Source of the DNA: Mesorhizobium sp. ZC-5
GTDB taxonomy: Bacteria; Pseudomonadota; Alphaproteobacteria; Rhizobiales; Rhizobiaceae
Assembly: GCF_025753855.1 (NCBI RefSeq)
Contig: NZ_JAOWPT010000001.1
Span: forward strand, 186,001 to 250,000
Direction: 5' to 3'
DNA length: 64,000 nt
The notes under the pieces were generated by a model. The model did not search any database, was not told the origin of the DNA, and was given only the letters and a program-made list of their open reading frames with translations. This document shows, piece by piece, positions 1 through 7,823 of this stretch (positions are counted from its first letter, which is position 1; every line of letters begins with the position of its first letter). The position numbers and the translations under genes are program-made.

Positions 1-1091
1 CCGAGCGTCCCAAGGCCAAGCGTATTTTCGCCGTCCGCGAAAAAGAAAAGACCGAACTCGGATCCAGTCCGTACATTGATTGCCAGGCGGCTGAGCGATG
101 CAGCGGTCTCGTCGGTGTCGAGCCTGACGCCGATATCGCCGCGAACACGCTCATTGGCCCGCTTCCGCAAACCTTCGCTCACATTATAAAGCGGCTCGCG
201 ATCGCCGTCGGCCACCCGCTGGGTGCCGCCCAACGGGATCGTCAGCCTGGCGAAACCTGCAAACGTCGTGTCGTCACGGTCATCGTAGCGAACCTCGCCG
301 CCGAACGTCAGCGAGGCGCCGCTGTCGCCGAGCACGTTTCCAACCTTGTATTCGAAGCCTGCCTTTCCGCCTGTAACACTGTCCGCCGTGTTGCCGGCGT
401 CTTCGAAATGATAGCCGCCGATATGCAGCCGCAGCGCATGGTCCTTGGGCAGGTCGATCGGCGCCTGCACACCAAACTCGCCTTCCACGCCCCAAGAGGC
501 ATAATCGCGGCGGTTGAGCACCGAAATCTGCTCGAGCAACTGATTGCCGACCAGCGACAGGCTGGATGCTGAGGTCGAAGTCTCCCGCTCTTGGTCGCCG
601 AACGGCAGGTGGACGTTGACATGCGCATCGAAATTCGTGGCGATCGCCTCGACGCCGAGCGTAGCTCCGGTGAACTGGTGTCCGTCGAGCCTTTCGACGT
701 TGAGATAGGCGTAGCCGCCGAGGATCAGGTCCGGATTGACAACACGGCGCAGACCGAGACCGACGTCACCGCCGGTTCCTTCAGAGAAATCGTGCTTGAG
801 GCGCAAGTCGAGAAAGACAACCGAATCGGGAGTCTGCGTAAGCGGAATAAAACCTTCGAGCGACGAATATGCGCCTTGATGATCGCCACCAACGATCGTC
901 TGGACCTGCGGCTGCCACAGTGCGTCCTGAGCATGGGCGGCCCCTGCGCCGGCGAGCGCAATCGTGGAGAGTGCGGAAGTTTTCCAGAGATGGCGCGAGA
1001 ATTCGCTCCGGTAATGCCGTGACGAACGGCTTTCACCGGATTCAATCGATTTCTTCGACTGAGTCTGGCGAGTTACTTTCGCCGAATACAT
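1..1091 (-). CDS. Inverse-autotransporter-like beta-barrel protein (3' end outside window)
   Basis: The frame opens at an ATG with its first base at 1091 on the minus strand and stays open to base 1, so only the first 363 or so residues are present. A basic N-terminus is followed by a signal-like stretch ending AGAGAAHAQDA (about residues 43-55). Then come alternating beta strands such as VVFLDLRLKHDF, GDVGLGLRRV, LILGGYAYLNVERL, SLTFGGEVRYDD and FAGFARLTIPLGG, the pattern of the N-terminal barrel of inverse autotransporters (intimin/invasin class). A charged helix-like segment (LRKRANERVRGDIGVRL) follows, as after such barrels. The expected exported passenger would lie beyond the window edge. 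The gene is divergent from the IalB-family gene. A different porin-type barrel is possible; a cytoplasmic role is unlikely. Confidence 0.62.
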   Translation of the reverse strand, partial: MYSAKVTRQTQSKKSIESGESRSSRHYRSEFSRHLWKTSALSTIALAGAGAAHAQDALWQPQVQTIVGGDHQGAYSSLEGFIPLTQTPDSVVFLDLRLKHDFSEGTGGDVGLGLRRVVNPDLILGGYAYLNVERLDGHQFTGATLGVEAIATNFDAHVNVHLPFGDQERETSTSASSLSLVGNQLLEQISVLNRRDYASWGVEGEFGVQAPIDLPKDHALRLHIGGYHFEDAGNTADSVTGGKAGFEYKVGNVLGDSGASLTFGGEVRYDDRDDTTFAGFARLTIPLGGTQRVADGDREPLYNVSEGLRKRANERVRGDIGVRLDTDETAASLSRLAINVRTGSEFGLFFFADGENTLGLGTL

Positions 1092-1352
1092 GCTTTTACC
1101 GCCTCAGCCACAACACCCGAGGGGCACCGTATCCGTGTTTCTTGGTCCCGGAGACTACCAATCTTGCATAATCTGCAACATTTCAGCGATGTGATATTTC
1201 GGCAACATCTCCCGCAACAATCTGCTCGCAATAACGCGCTCCGCGCCCTGCGGTTGTCTTTCCTAAACGGAACGATGGCTGTATTGGTGCACCGCGATAA
1301 TGCAGCATGCAGGTCGAAAAGAGACCGGACGCGCGCCAAAAGGGAGAATTTC

Positions 1353-1922
1353 ATGAATCTTGTTCCTGACCGGCAATTCAGCCGATTGACCTTTTGTGCA
1401 TTCGCTGGACTTCTTTCGGCGGGCATTGGTTCAGTACCGGTATCGGCACAGGAAGCCGCCAAGCCTGAGGCACCGGCGGCCCAAGCGCCTGCGCCGGAAA
1501 AACCAGCCGTTGCCTGGACCGTGAATTGCGCAAGCGGGGCAAACGCAGGCGCGCTCGAATGCCAGATGTCGCAGAACCTGACCGAGTCGAAAACCGGACA
1601 GCGGGTCCTGACCGTGACGATCCGCAAGCAGCCGAAAGACGGGGCCATGGCGATGCTGCTGGCGCTTCCCCATGGGTTGTTCATACCTGCCGGCGCTTCC
1701 TACCAGATCGATGCGGCCGAGAAGAAGACGGTGGCCATTCAGACCAGCGACCAGAACGGTGCCTATGCGGCCGTCCCGCTCAACGCCGATCTCATCAAGG
1801 CGCTGAAGACAGGCACCAGCCTGAACATCAGCATGGAATCGGTCACCCGCAACCCGGTCACGATCCCGGTCTCACTCAATGGCTTCACCGCTGCCATCGA
1901 TAAACTCGACGCGGTCAACTAG
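1353..1922 (+). CDS. Invasion-associated locus B (IalB) family protein
   Basis: This 189-residue secreted protein starts at ATG 1353, preceded by AGGGAG at 1341-1346; the open frame extends further upstream but without a signal sequence. Residues about 1-33 form a signal peptide ending VSAQEA. A short Pro/Ala-rich linker (EAPAAQAPAPEKPA) precedes the conserved domain with WTVNCAS, a second cysteine in ALECQMSQ, and strand-rich C-terminal segments typical of IalB. Such proteins are periplasmic or outer-membrane-associated and common in Hyphomicrobiales. Their biochemical role outside Bartonella is not known. The gene is monocistronic or co-transcribed with the small gene that begins 9 bases downstream. 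Confidence 0.85.
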   Translation: MNLVPDRQFSRLTFCAFAGLLSAGIGSVPVSAQEAAKPEAPAAQAPAPEKPAVAWTVNCASGANAGALECQMSQNLTESKTGQRVLTVTIRKQPKDGAMAMLLALPHGLFIPAGASYQIDAAEKKTVAIQTSDQNGAYAAVPLNADLIKALKTGTSLNISMESVTRNPVTIPVSLNGFTAAIDKLDAVN

Positions 1923-1931
1923 GGCGCGGTA

Positions 1932-2315
1932 GTGACGGCAACCGGAAAAGTATACCGCAACAAAAGCCTGTCGCTTGACGGCAAGCATTTCGAGAACTGC
2001 ACATTCGATCGTTGCGAGCTCGATTATGGCGGCGGGCTTCCCCCCGTTCTGGCAGGCTGTTCGTTTGCGGATTGCCGTTTCTCGTTTTCGGGCGAGGCCG
2101 CTTATACGCTGGCGTTTTTGAGCGGCATGCACGGCGGCGGTTTTGCGCCGATCGTCGAACAGACGTTTCAGGGCGTCCGGGAAGGGGCGTATCTCGCGGT
2201 GCCCATCAAGAACAACACCGATGCGCGCAATATCCCGGCAATGCCGCCGGACGCACATCCCCTAGCGTCCAGGGTTCCGCGGATCGTGCAGATAGCCAAA
2301 AGAAGAGGCGACTGA
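1932..2315 (+). CDS. Small hypothetical protein with pentapeptide-like N-terminus
   Basis: This 127-residue protein begins at GTG 1932, nine bases after the IalB-family stop. I do not recognise a named family. The N-terminal half carries a short run of pentapeptide-like units (HFENCTFDRCEL, and later LAGCSFADCRFSF), with Cys and Phe at regular spacing, which suggests a small right-handed beta-helix or a remnant of one. There is no signal peptide or membrane segment, so it is probably cytoplasmic. It converges on the gluconokinase gene, whose stop lies 23 bases away. Codon use looks like that of its neighbours. Function is unknown. Confidence 0.6.
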   Translation: MTATGKVYRNKSLSLDGKHFENCTFDRCELDYGGGLPPVLAGCSFADCRFSFSGEAAYTLAFLSGMHGGGFAPIVEQTFQGVREGAYLAVPIKNNTDARNIPAMPPDAHPLASRVPRIVQIAKRRGD

Positions 2316-2338
2316 ACCGCGCCTGACGGCGGCCGCTT

Positions 2339-2893
2339 CTATCTGATAGTTCTATTGACCCGCAGGAACTCCGACGAGGCTTCAACGAGTTCGGCAACAG
2401 GATGTGATCCATCGAGCGTGAGCGCGTTCTCGTCGGCAGCCGGCGGCTCGAGGTCGGCGAACTGGCTTTCCACGAGGCTGGCCGGCATAAAATGCCCTTT
2501 GCGCATGGAGACGCGTTGCCGCGCCGTCTCCGGATCGATATCGAGATAGACGAAGGAAATACGTCCCCAATGTTGCCGCAGCCGTTCACGATAGGCGCGC
2601 TTGAGGGAGGAACATGCGGCAACGACACTTTCTCCTCGTGACGCGGCGGCCGCGATTTCGCTGCCGATGGTATCGAGCCAGCCTTTCCTGTCGATATCGG
2701 TCAGCGGCAGGCCACTTGCCATCCGCGCGACGTTTTCCGGCGGATGCAATATGTCGCCCTCGACAAACCGGGCTCCGAGCGTCGCCGCCAAAGCCGACGC
2801 GACCACCGATTTGCCGCTTCCGGCGACGCCCATCACCACAACAGCCGGCAAGGTGACGTCGGACTGCGTTATCGATGCCATTTCATCCACCAC
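2339..2893 (-). CDS. gntK: Gluconokinase, GntK family
   Basis: A 184-residue cytoplasmic kinase that phosphorylates D-gluconate to 6-phosphogluconate with ATP, feeding the Entner-Doudoroff and pentose phosphate pathways. The Walker A motif GVAGSGKS lies near residues 22-29. Family blocks such as EGDILHPPENVARMASGLPLTDIDRKGW, quoted in part (GDILHPPENVARM), and CSSLKRAYRERLR are present, and the length matches the family. Start is GTG 2893, three bases after the upstream permease stop; an internal ATG at 2881 is an alternative. It is the last gene of the sugar ABC operon, which suggests that gluconate or a sugar converted to gluconate is the imported substrate. Confidence 0.9.
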   Translation of the reverse strand: MVDEMASITQSDVTLPAVVVMGVAGSGKSVVASALAATLGARFVEGDILHPPENVARMASGLPLTDIDRKGWLDTIGSEIAAAASRGESVVAACSSLKRAYRERLRQHWGRISFVYLDIDPETARQRVSMRKGHFMPASLVESQFADLEPPAADENALTLDGSHPVAELVEASSEFLRVNRTIR

Positions 2894-2896
2894 GTT

Positions 2897-3880
2897 TCAC
2901 CGGCTTGCGGGAGCGCGGCCATAAAACAGAAGCATGGCGACGATTACGACACCGTAAATGATCTGCCGCCCGGCCTCCGGCATCTGCATGACAGAGAGGA
3001 TGGATTGCAGGAGCGTGATGAGGATCACGCCGGCCACCGTCCCGAGATAGGAGCCGCGGCCGCCGAGGATCGACGTCCCTCCCAGCACCACCGCGGCGAT
3101 CGACGGCAGCAGGTAGGCGTCGCCCATCGCCTGCGCCGCCTTGGAGGAATAACCGGCGAGGAGGATGCCGCCGAATGCTGCCAGGCCGCCACACACGGCG
3201 AAGGCAATCATCACCACGCGCCGGGTGCTGACGCCGGAGAGATAGGCGGCACGCTCGCTGTTGCCGATGCCGTAGATTGTCCGGCCAAGCGACGTGCGCC
3301 CGAGGAGGAAGACCATCGCGCCGCTGACCGCGAGCCAGACAAGCACGGCATTCGGCAGACCCGGAACGACAAACCCGGTTGCCAGCCAGCGCACTGCCGG
3401 CGGCGCCGAATCCTGCGGCGAAAATCCCCCCGTATAGACCACCATCAATCCTTGCGCGACGACGTTGGTGGCGAGTGTTACGATCATCGAGGGGATGCGA
3501 AGATAGGCCACGCCGACGCCGTTCACCAGGCCGAATGCGACGCCGCAGAGAACGCCGAACGGGATGGCCAACGCCGCGCCGACAGCGCCGAACCCGGCGG
3601 CCGCGCACGCCATCATCGCACCTGCCGTCATCACCCAAGGGATGGAAAGGTCGATATGCCCAAGCAGGATCACCAGCATCATGCCGGCCGCGATCACGCC
3701 GAGAAACGAAGCCACCTTGAGTTGCTGCAGGAGATAATCGAGCGACAGGAAGTTGGACGAATAGAGGCTGCCTAGCAGAAGTAAGAGCAGGATGCAGCCG
3801 AATGCCGTAACCACCGCCGGGTCGGCGCGGCGGATCAGCCTGGGGAAACGCCCGCTGATGCGGCCAGCCATCTCGCTCAT
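2897..3880 (-). CDS. Sugar ABC transporter permease (RbsC/AraH type)
   Basis: This 327-residue inner-membrane protein has about nine or ten hydrophobic segments and the block GHIDLSIPWVMTAGAM near residue 70 that corresponds to the ribose-type permease signature, plus VVLGGTSILGGRGSYLGTVAGV near the C-terminus (quoted in part as LGGTSILGGRGSYLGT). The start ATG at 3880 overlaps the stop of the other permease as ATGA; the longer open frame further upstream is an overlap with that gene. It should form the transmembrane channel together with the second permease of this operon, energised by the dual ATPase. Confidence 0.9.
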   Translation of the reverse strand: MSEMAGRISGRFPRLIRRADPAVVTAFGCILLLLLLGSLYSSNFLSLDYLLQQLKVASFLGVIAAGMMLVILLGHIDLSIPWVMTAGAMMACAAAGFGAVGAALAIPFGVLCGVAFGLVNGVGVAYLRIPSMIVTLATNVVAQGLMVVYTGGFSPQDSAPPAVRWLATGFVVPGLPNAVLVWLAVSGAMVFLLGRTSLGRTIYGIGNSERAAYLSGVSTRRVVMIAFAVCGGLAAFGGILLAGYSSKAAQAMGDAYLLPSIAAVVLGGTSILGGRGSYLGTVAGVILITLLQSILSVMQMPEAGRQIIYGVVIVAMLLFYGRAPASR

Positions 3881-4857
3881 CCGAACCACTCCAGCCGGTT
3901 GCGCACGCGTAGCAGGCCGAACGCGCCGATGCTTACCGCCAGCATCAGCACGATGCCCTGGAGCAGCGGCTGCCAGAGCGGATCGACATCGAAGACGAAC
4001 AGCATGTCGCCGGTGGTGCGGGCGGCGAAGGCACCGAAGATTGCGCCGACGGCACTGCCCTTGCCGCCGTAGAGCGAGACCCCGCCCAGCACCACGGCGG
4101 CGATCGACCACAGCGTATAACCGTTGCCGCTCGCATAGGCGGCCTCGCCGGTATAGGTGAAGAATGTGAGGAACAGCCCGCCCACCGCAGCCAGCAATCC
4201 GGCAAGCGTGTAGGCGGCAAACTTGCCGCGCCGGATCGGTACGCCCGACATGAAAGCCGCAGATTCGGACGATCCGGCCGCGTAGGCGGCACGGCCGATC
4301 TCGGAGCGGCGGAACGGCAGCCAGACCAGCAGCACCACGGCTGCCAGCGCCACCAGGCTGGATGGCACGACACCGAACAGTTTGCCGGTGAATACGTCAG
4401 CCAGGTCCTCGTTGACCGAACCTCCGGGAAATGGCCTTAGCAGCAGCGCGATGCCGAAATAGACCGCCCCGGTCGCGATGGTCGCGACGATCGGCTGCAG
4501 CCTGCCGTAGATGACCAGCAATCCGTTGATCGCGCCGCAGACCATCCCCGCGATCAGCACGCCGGCGACTCCCAGCGCGGTCGGCACCGGTGCACCGACC
4601 ACGATCCAGGATGCCAGGCAGTTGGTTAGCAGGAAGATCATGCCGACCGACAGATCGATGCCGGCGGTGATCACCACCAGCGCCTGTGCCATGGCGATGA
4701 AAGCCAAGAGCACGCCCTTGTTCGCCGCCGTCTGGGCGACATTGGCCGTCAGCCCGGCCGGATGGTTCGCGATGTAGATGGTGAACATCAGCAGAAACAG
4801 CGCCAGCGCAATCAAGGTCCCGCGCTGGTCGGCCAGACGGTATCGCCAGTCCTTCAT
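3877..4857 (-). CDS. Sugar ABC transporter permease (RbsC/AraH type)
   Basis: A 326-residue polytopic membrane protein of the CUT2 family. It shows the motif ITAGIDLSVGMIFLLTN near residue 65, the characteristic permease block of ribose/galactose/xylose systems, and the second block VVLGGVSLYGGKGSAVG near residue 265. ATG 4857 overlaps the stop of the ATPase gene. Two different permease genes in one CUT2 operon implies a heterodimeric channel rather than the usual homodimer. It shares the layout with the neighbour at 2897-3880 but is clearly divergent in sequence from it. Confidence 0.9.
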   Translation of the reverse strand: MKDWRYRLADQRGTLIALALFLLMFTIYIANHPAGLTANVAQTAANKGVLLAFIAMAQALVVITAGIDLSVGMIFLLTNCLASWIVVGAPVPTALGVAGVLIAGMVCGAINGLLVIYGRLQPIVATIATGAVYFGIALLLRPFPGGSVNEDLADVFTGKLFGVVPSSLVALAAVVLLVWLPFRRSEIGRAAYAAGSSESAAFMSGVPIRRGKFAAYTLAGLLAAVGGLFLTFFTYTGEAAYASGNGYTLWSIAAVVLGGVSLYGGKGSAVGAIFGAFAARTTGDMLFVFDVDPLWQPLLQGIVLMLAVSIGAFGLLRVRNRLEWFG

Positions 4858-6398
4858 GCCCCCATCCTCGCCCGCAACGCCACATCCCGGTCATCGATGT
4901 CGAGAGCGCTTGCAATCAGCGCCCGCTCAGTCAGGTCGTCGCCGGCCAGTTCGCATTTGACGGCGCCCTCGTAGAGCACCAGCACGCGGTCGCAGCAGCC
5001 GATCAGTTCGTCATAGTCGGTCGAGTAGAAGACGATCGCCGCACCCGCGTCGGCAAGCCGCCGCAGCAACTGGTACATTTCCTGTTTGGTGCCGACATCA
5101 ATGCCGCGTGTCGGATCGTTAAGCAGAATGATGCGTGGATGCCGCATCAGCCATTTTGCGATGACCACCTTCTGCTGGTTGCCGCCCGACAGTGTTCCCA
5201 CCGGGATATCGAGGCCGGCGGTGCGGATAGCGAGCAGCCGGATCATCTCGTCGATAAGACCTTCTTCGGCGCCACGGTTGATAACGCCGCCCCTGGCGAG
5301 CAGATCGAGCGCCGCGAACGACAGGTTCTCACGCACTGTCATCGGCAGCATCAGCCCCTCTGTCTTGCGGTCTTCCGGGATCAACGCCATGCCGATTTTT
5401 TTGTCCCGTGCCGCGGCGGGGCTGGAGATCCGGATCGGTTTTCCATCGATCAGAACCTCGCCCGACAGACCGCGCAGCACGCCGAAAAAGGCAAGCAGCA
5501 ATTCGCGCTGGCCCTGGCCGTCGAGACCACCAAGCCCGACGACTTCGCCGGCATCAACCGTGAGCGAGATATCGTTCAGCCGGTCCGCCCAGGAGAGATT
5601 GCGGCATTCGAGTACCGGAGGTCGGTCGACCGGAATGCGGGGCGGCTTCGGCGGAAAGATGTGACTGTATTCGCGCCCGATCATCAGCTCGACCACTTCC
5701 GTGTCGGATTTGGTGCCGGCGGCGTAGGTAGCGACATTGCGGCCGTTGCGGAACACCGTGCATTCGTCGGCCAGCTCGGCGATCTCGTTCATGCGATGCG
5801 AGATGTAGAGGAGCGCCAGCCCTTCGGAGCGCAACCGCTTCAGTACCGCAAAAATCTTGGAGACGTCGGCGGCGGTCAGTGCCGATGTCGCTTCATCCAG
5901 AATGAGAATGCGCGGCTTGCGGGCGAGCGCCTTGGCGATCTCGACCATCTGCCGGCGCGACAAGGGCAAGTCCTTGACCAGCGCGAGGGGATGGATGTCC
6001 TCGGCGCCGGCACGCGCCAGCGCGTCTTCGGCGATCCTGCGCTGTTGCTTGCGGTCGATCATGCCAAACCGTTTTGGCGGGTTGGAGATGACGATGTTGT
6101 CGGCGACGGTGAGCTCGGGAATGAGCGACAATTCCTGGAAGATGCAAACGATGCCGGCTTCGTTGGCTGCCGATGGCGAGGCGAACTTGACCTCGCGGCC
6201 TTCCAGCGTCATACGGCCTTCGTCGGGGGCGACAACGCCCGCCATGACCTTGATGAGCGTCGACTTGCCGGCACCGTTCTCGCCGAGGATTGCATGGATG
6301 CGGCCGGGAGCAACCGTCAGCGCGGCGTTCTCCAGCGCCCGCACGCCGCCATAGCGCTTGGATATGCCTTCCATGCGGAAAATCGGCGCAACGTCCAA
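4854..6398 (-). CDS. Sugar ABC transporter dual ATP-binding protein (RbsA/MglA type)
   Basis: Two nucleotide-binding domains in one chain of about 514 residues. The first has Walker A GENGAGKST and Walker B with LILDEATSAL. The second has the degenerate Walker A GGLDGQGQREL typical of the RbsA family, the signature LSGGNQQKV and Walker B-like LLNDPTRGIDVG. I chose TTG 6398 because GGGGAGGG lies just upstream; ATG 6374 (MEGISKRYGG) is the next option and gives 506 residues. The frame remains open further upstream to 6452 across the hairpin but without support. It powers uptake through the two permeases downstream. Confidence 0.9.
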   Translation of the reverse strand: MDVAPIFRMEGISKRYGGVRALENAALTVAPGRIHAILGENGAGKSTLIKVMAGVVAPDEGRMTLEGREVKFASPSAANEAGIVCIFQELSLIPELTVADNIVISNPPKRFGMIDRKQQRRIAEDALARAGAEDIHPLALVKDLPLSRRQMVEIAKALARKPRILILDEATSALTAADVSKIFAVLKRLRSEGLALLYISHRMNEIAELADECTVFRNGRNVATYAAGTKSDTEVVELMIGREYSHIFPPKPPRIPVDRPPVLECRNLSWADRLNDISLTVDAGEVVGLGGLDGQGQRELLLAFFGVLRGLSGEVLIDGKPIRISSPAAARDKKIGMALIPEDRKTEGLMLPMTVRENLSFAALDLLARGGVINRGAEEGLIDEMIRLLAIRTAGLDIPVGTLSGGNQQKVVIAKWLMRHPRIILLNDPTRGIDVGTKQEMYQLLRRLADAGAAIVFYSTDYDELIGCCDRVLVLYEGAVKCELAGDDLTERALIASALDIDDRDVALRARMGA

Positions 6399-6423
6399 CA
6401 ATCCCTCCCCAGGATGCTTTGGA

Positions 6424-6457
6424 GACTGGCGTCGCGGATCGCGACGCGACACCAGTC
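6424..6457 (-). promoter_or_regulatory. GC-rich hairpin between binding-protein and ATPase genes
   Basis: Outer arms GACTGG (6424-6429) and CCAGTC (6452-6457) enclose a 7-base inner stem CGTCGCG / CGCGACG with a 3-base loop. It begins 12 bases downstream of the binding-protein stop on the minus strand. There is no T-run, so it is better read as an mRNA 3'-stabilising or attenuating hairpin than as a full terminator. Confidence 0.6.
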
Positions 6458-6469
6458 CATGGTTAGAAG

Positions 6470-7594
6470 CTACTGATTTTCCTTGGTCTGACCCATGATT
6501 TCCTGCGCCGTGAAGTTGATGTTGCAGGTGGGGAAGGCGTTGCCCACGAAGAAGTTGTCGGACTGGTCCGGATAAAAATCCTCGCCTTCCTTGAAATTTG
6601 GATCCTCGACAATGGCCGTCGGCAACTTCACCGACTGGGGAACAACGTTACCCTCCAGCGCGGCGATGGCCGTCTTGATAGCGACGGCGACCTGCGCCGG
6701 GCCGGTGCCGGCCGACGAGCATTTCAGCCCTTCGCCTGCGAACTTCGCACAGAACTTGCGGAAGCCGTTCTCGGTCTCGCCGCCGAACGGAACAAAGGCG
6801 TGCTTGGCGTCGATCATCGCCTGCACGACACCGGTATCGCCGCCTTGCGCGGTTATGCCGTCGAACTTCTTGTGTACGGCGATCGCGTCGGCCGTCGCTT
6901 TTTGTGCGGTTGGATCGTCCCATTTGCCGAGCACTTCAACCACGTCCCATTTCTTGCCGGTCGCGCCGAAGGTTTCGTGGATGCCATTGTGGCGGTCGGT
7001 GTCGACGGAAGTGCCGGCAACGCCGCGGACCTCGAGAATCTTGCCGCCTTCGGGCAGATGTTTGACCAGCCAGTTGGCCCACAGCACGCCGAGGCCCTTC
7101 TGGTCGACGTTGACGTTGATGGCGTCTTCCGTATCGAGGATGTTGTCGAAAGCCACGAGAATAACGCCGGCTTCCTTGGCGCGCTTGATGACGGGCGCGA
7201 AGGCAGTCGGATTCTGTGCGTTGACGACGACGGCATCATAGCCGGAATCGATGAAGTTGTTGATCGCTGAGATCTGCGCCGGCACGTCCTCGCCGGTCGA
7301 CACTACCTTGAACTCCTTGAGCTTGGCAGCGACGTCGGGCTGTGCGGCATAGGCCTTGGCGGTCTGGATCATCTGGATGCGCCAGGTGTTGGCAATGTAG
7401 CCGTTAGCGAGCGCAATGCGGTAGGGACCGTCTTTCTTCGGGAACTTGAAGAATTTCGTTTCCGCGGTCCAGGGCGCGAAGCAATCCGGTTCGGCCGCCG
7501 GCCCGCTGACGATTTCAGGCTCAGCCATGGCGACCGAACTCAACAGTAGAAATGCAGAAGCGGCAACGAAGCCGCCGATACGTGATTTGATCAT
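6470..7594 (-). CDS. Periplasmic sugar-binding protein of CUT2 ABC transporter
   Basis: A 374-residue secreted binding protein. Start ATG 7594 follows GGGAGGAAG at a good distance; the open frame upstream to 7633 is not used. The signal peptide is about residues 1-25 (FVAASAFLLLSSVAMAEP). The mature part has the type I periplasmic-binding fold of LacI/ribose-binding proteins: IALANGYIANTWRIQM, then IDSGYDAVVVNAQNP, then VAFDN and GGDTGVVQAMIDA. It is the first gene of the operon, which continues with the dual ATPase, two permeases and gluconokinase, and lies downstream of a LacI operator. The ligand is probably a sugar or sugar acid; gluconokinase in the operon favours gluconate-related compounds, but this is inference. 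Confidence 0.88.
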   Translation of the reverse strand: MIKSRIGGFVAASAFLLLSSVAMAEPEIVSGPAAEPDCFAPWTAETKFFKFPKKDGPYRIALANGYIANTWRIQMIQTAKAYAAQPDVAAKLKEFKVVSTGEDVPAQISAINNFIDSGYDAVVVNAQNPTAFAPVIKRAKEAGVILVAFDNILDTEDAINVNVDQKGLGVLWANWLVKHLPEGGKILEVRGVAGTSVDTDRHNGIHETFGATGKKWDVVEVLGKWDDPTAQKATADAIAVHKKFDGITAQGGDTGVVQAMIDAKHAFVPFGGETENGFRKFCAKFAGEGLKCSSAGTGPAQVAVAIKTAIAALEGNVVPQSVKLPTAIVEDPNFKEGEDFYPDQSDNFFVGNAFPTCNINFTAQEIMGQTKENQ

Positions 7595-7754
7595 CGAACT
7601 TCCTCCCAGTTGCAGTTTTAACGCTGTTTGCATGCCCTCATGGTTCGATGCCGCCAGCTATTCTCCGGCTGAACGGCATTGCCGCGTCATTTTCGGCAAG
7701 TAATCGCACTTCCTCCATCGCGATGACTTGGCCGACTTTAAATATTTGAAGTAA

Positions 7755-7784
7755 GCAATGGATGGTAGCGCTACCATTCATTGC
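7755..7784. promoter_or_regulatory. LacI-family operator palindrome
   Basis: A 30-base inverted repeat centred between 7769 and 7770 with core ATGGTAGCGCTACCAT; the flanking arms GCAATG and CATTGC extend it with a single mismatched pair. The central CG and the TGGTAGCGCTACCA core are typical of LacI-family operators. It lies in the 229-base gap between the lacI-type gene and the binding-protein gene, about 160 bases upstream of the latter's start, where it could block transcription of the sugar ABC operon. Confidence 0.75.
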
Positions 7785-7823
7785 TGTAAAGAGGAAAGAT
7801 ATCCCGATCTCTGGTTTTAGACG

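Noticed and set aside
591-1022. A plus-strand frame of 143 residues at the left edge
   Set aside because: The minus-strand frame through the same bases shows a signal peptide and beta-barrel strands, so the plus-strand frame is a shadow.
2744-3775. A 343-residue plus-strand frame rich in His, Arg and Asp
   Set aside because: It is antisense to gluconokinase and a permease; its composition is typical of a shadow frame.
5139-6476. A 445-residue plus-strand open frame
   Set aside because: It is the shadow of the dual ATPase gene, whose Walker and signature motifs are clear on the other strand.
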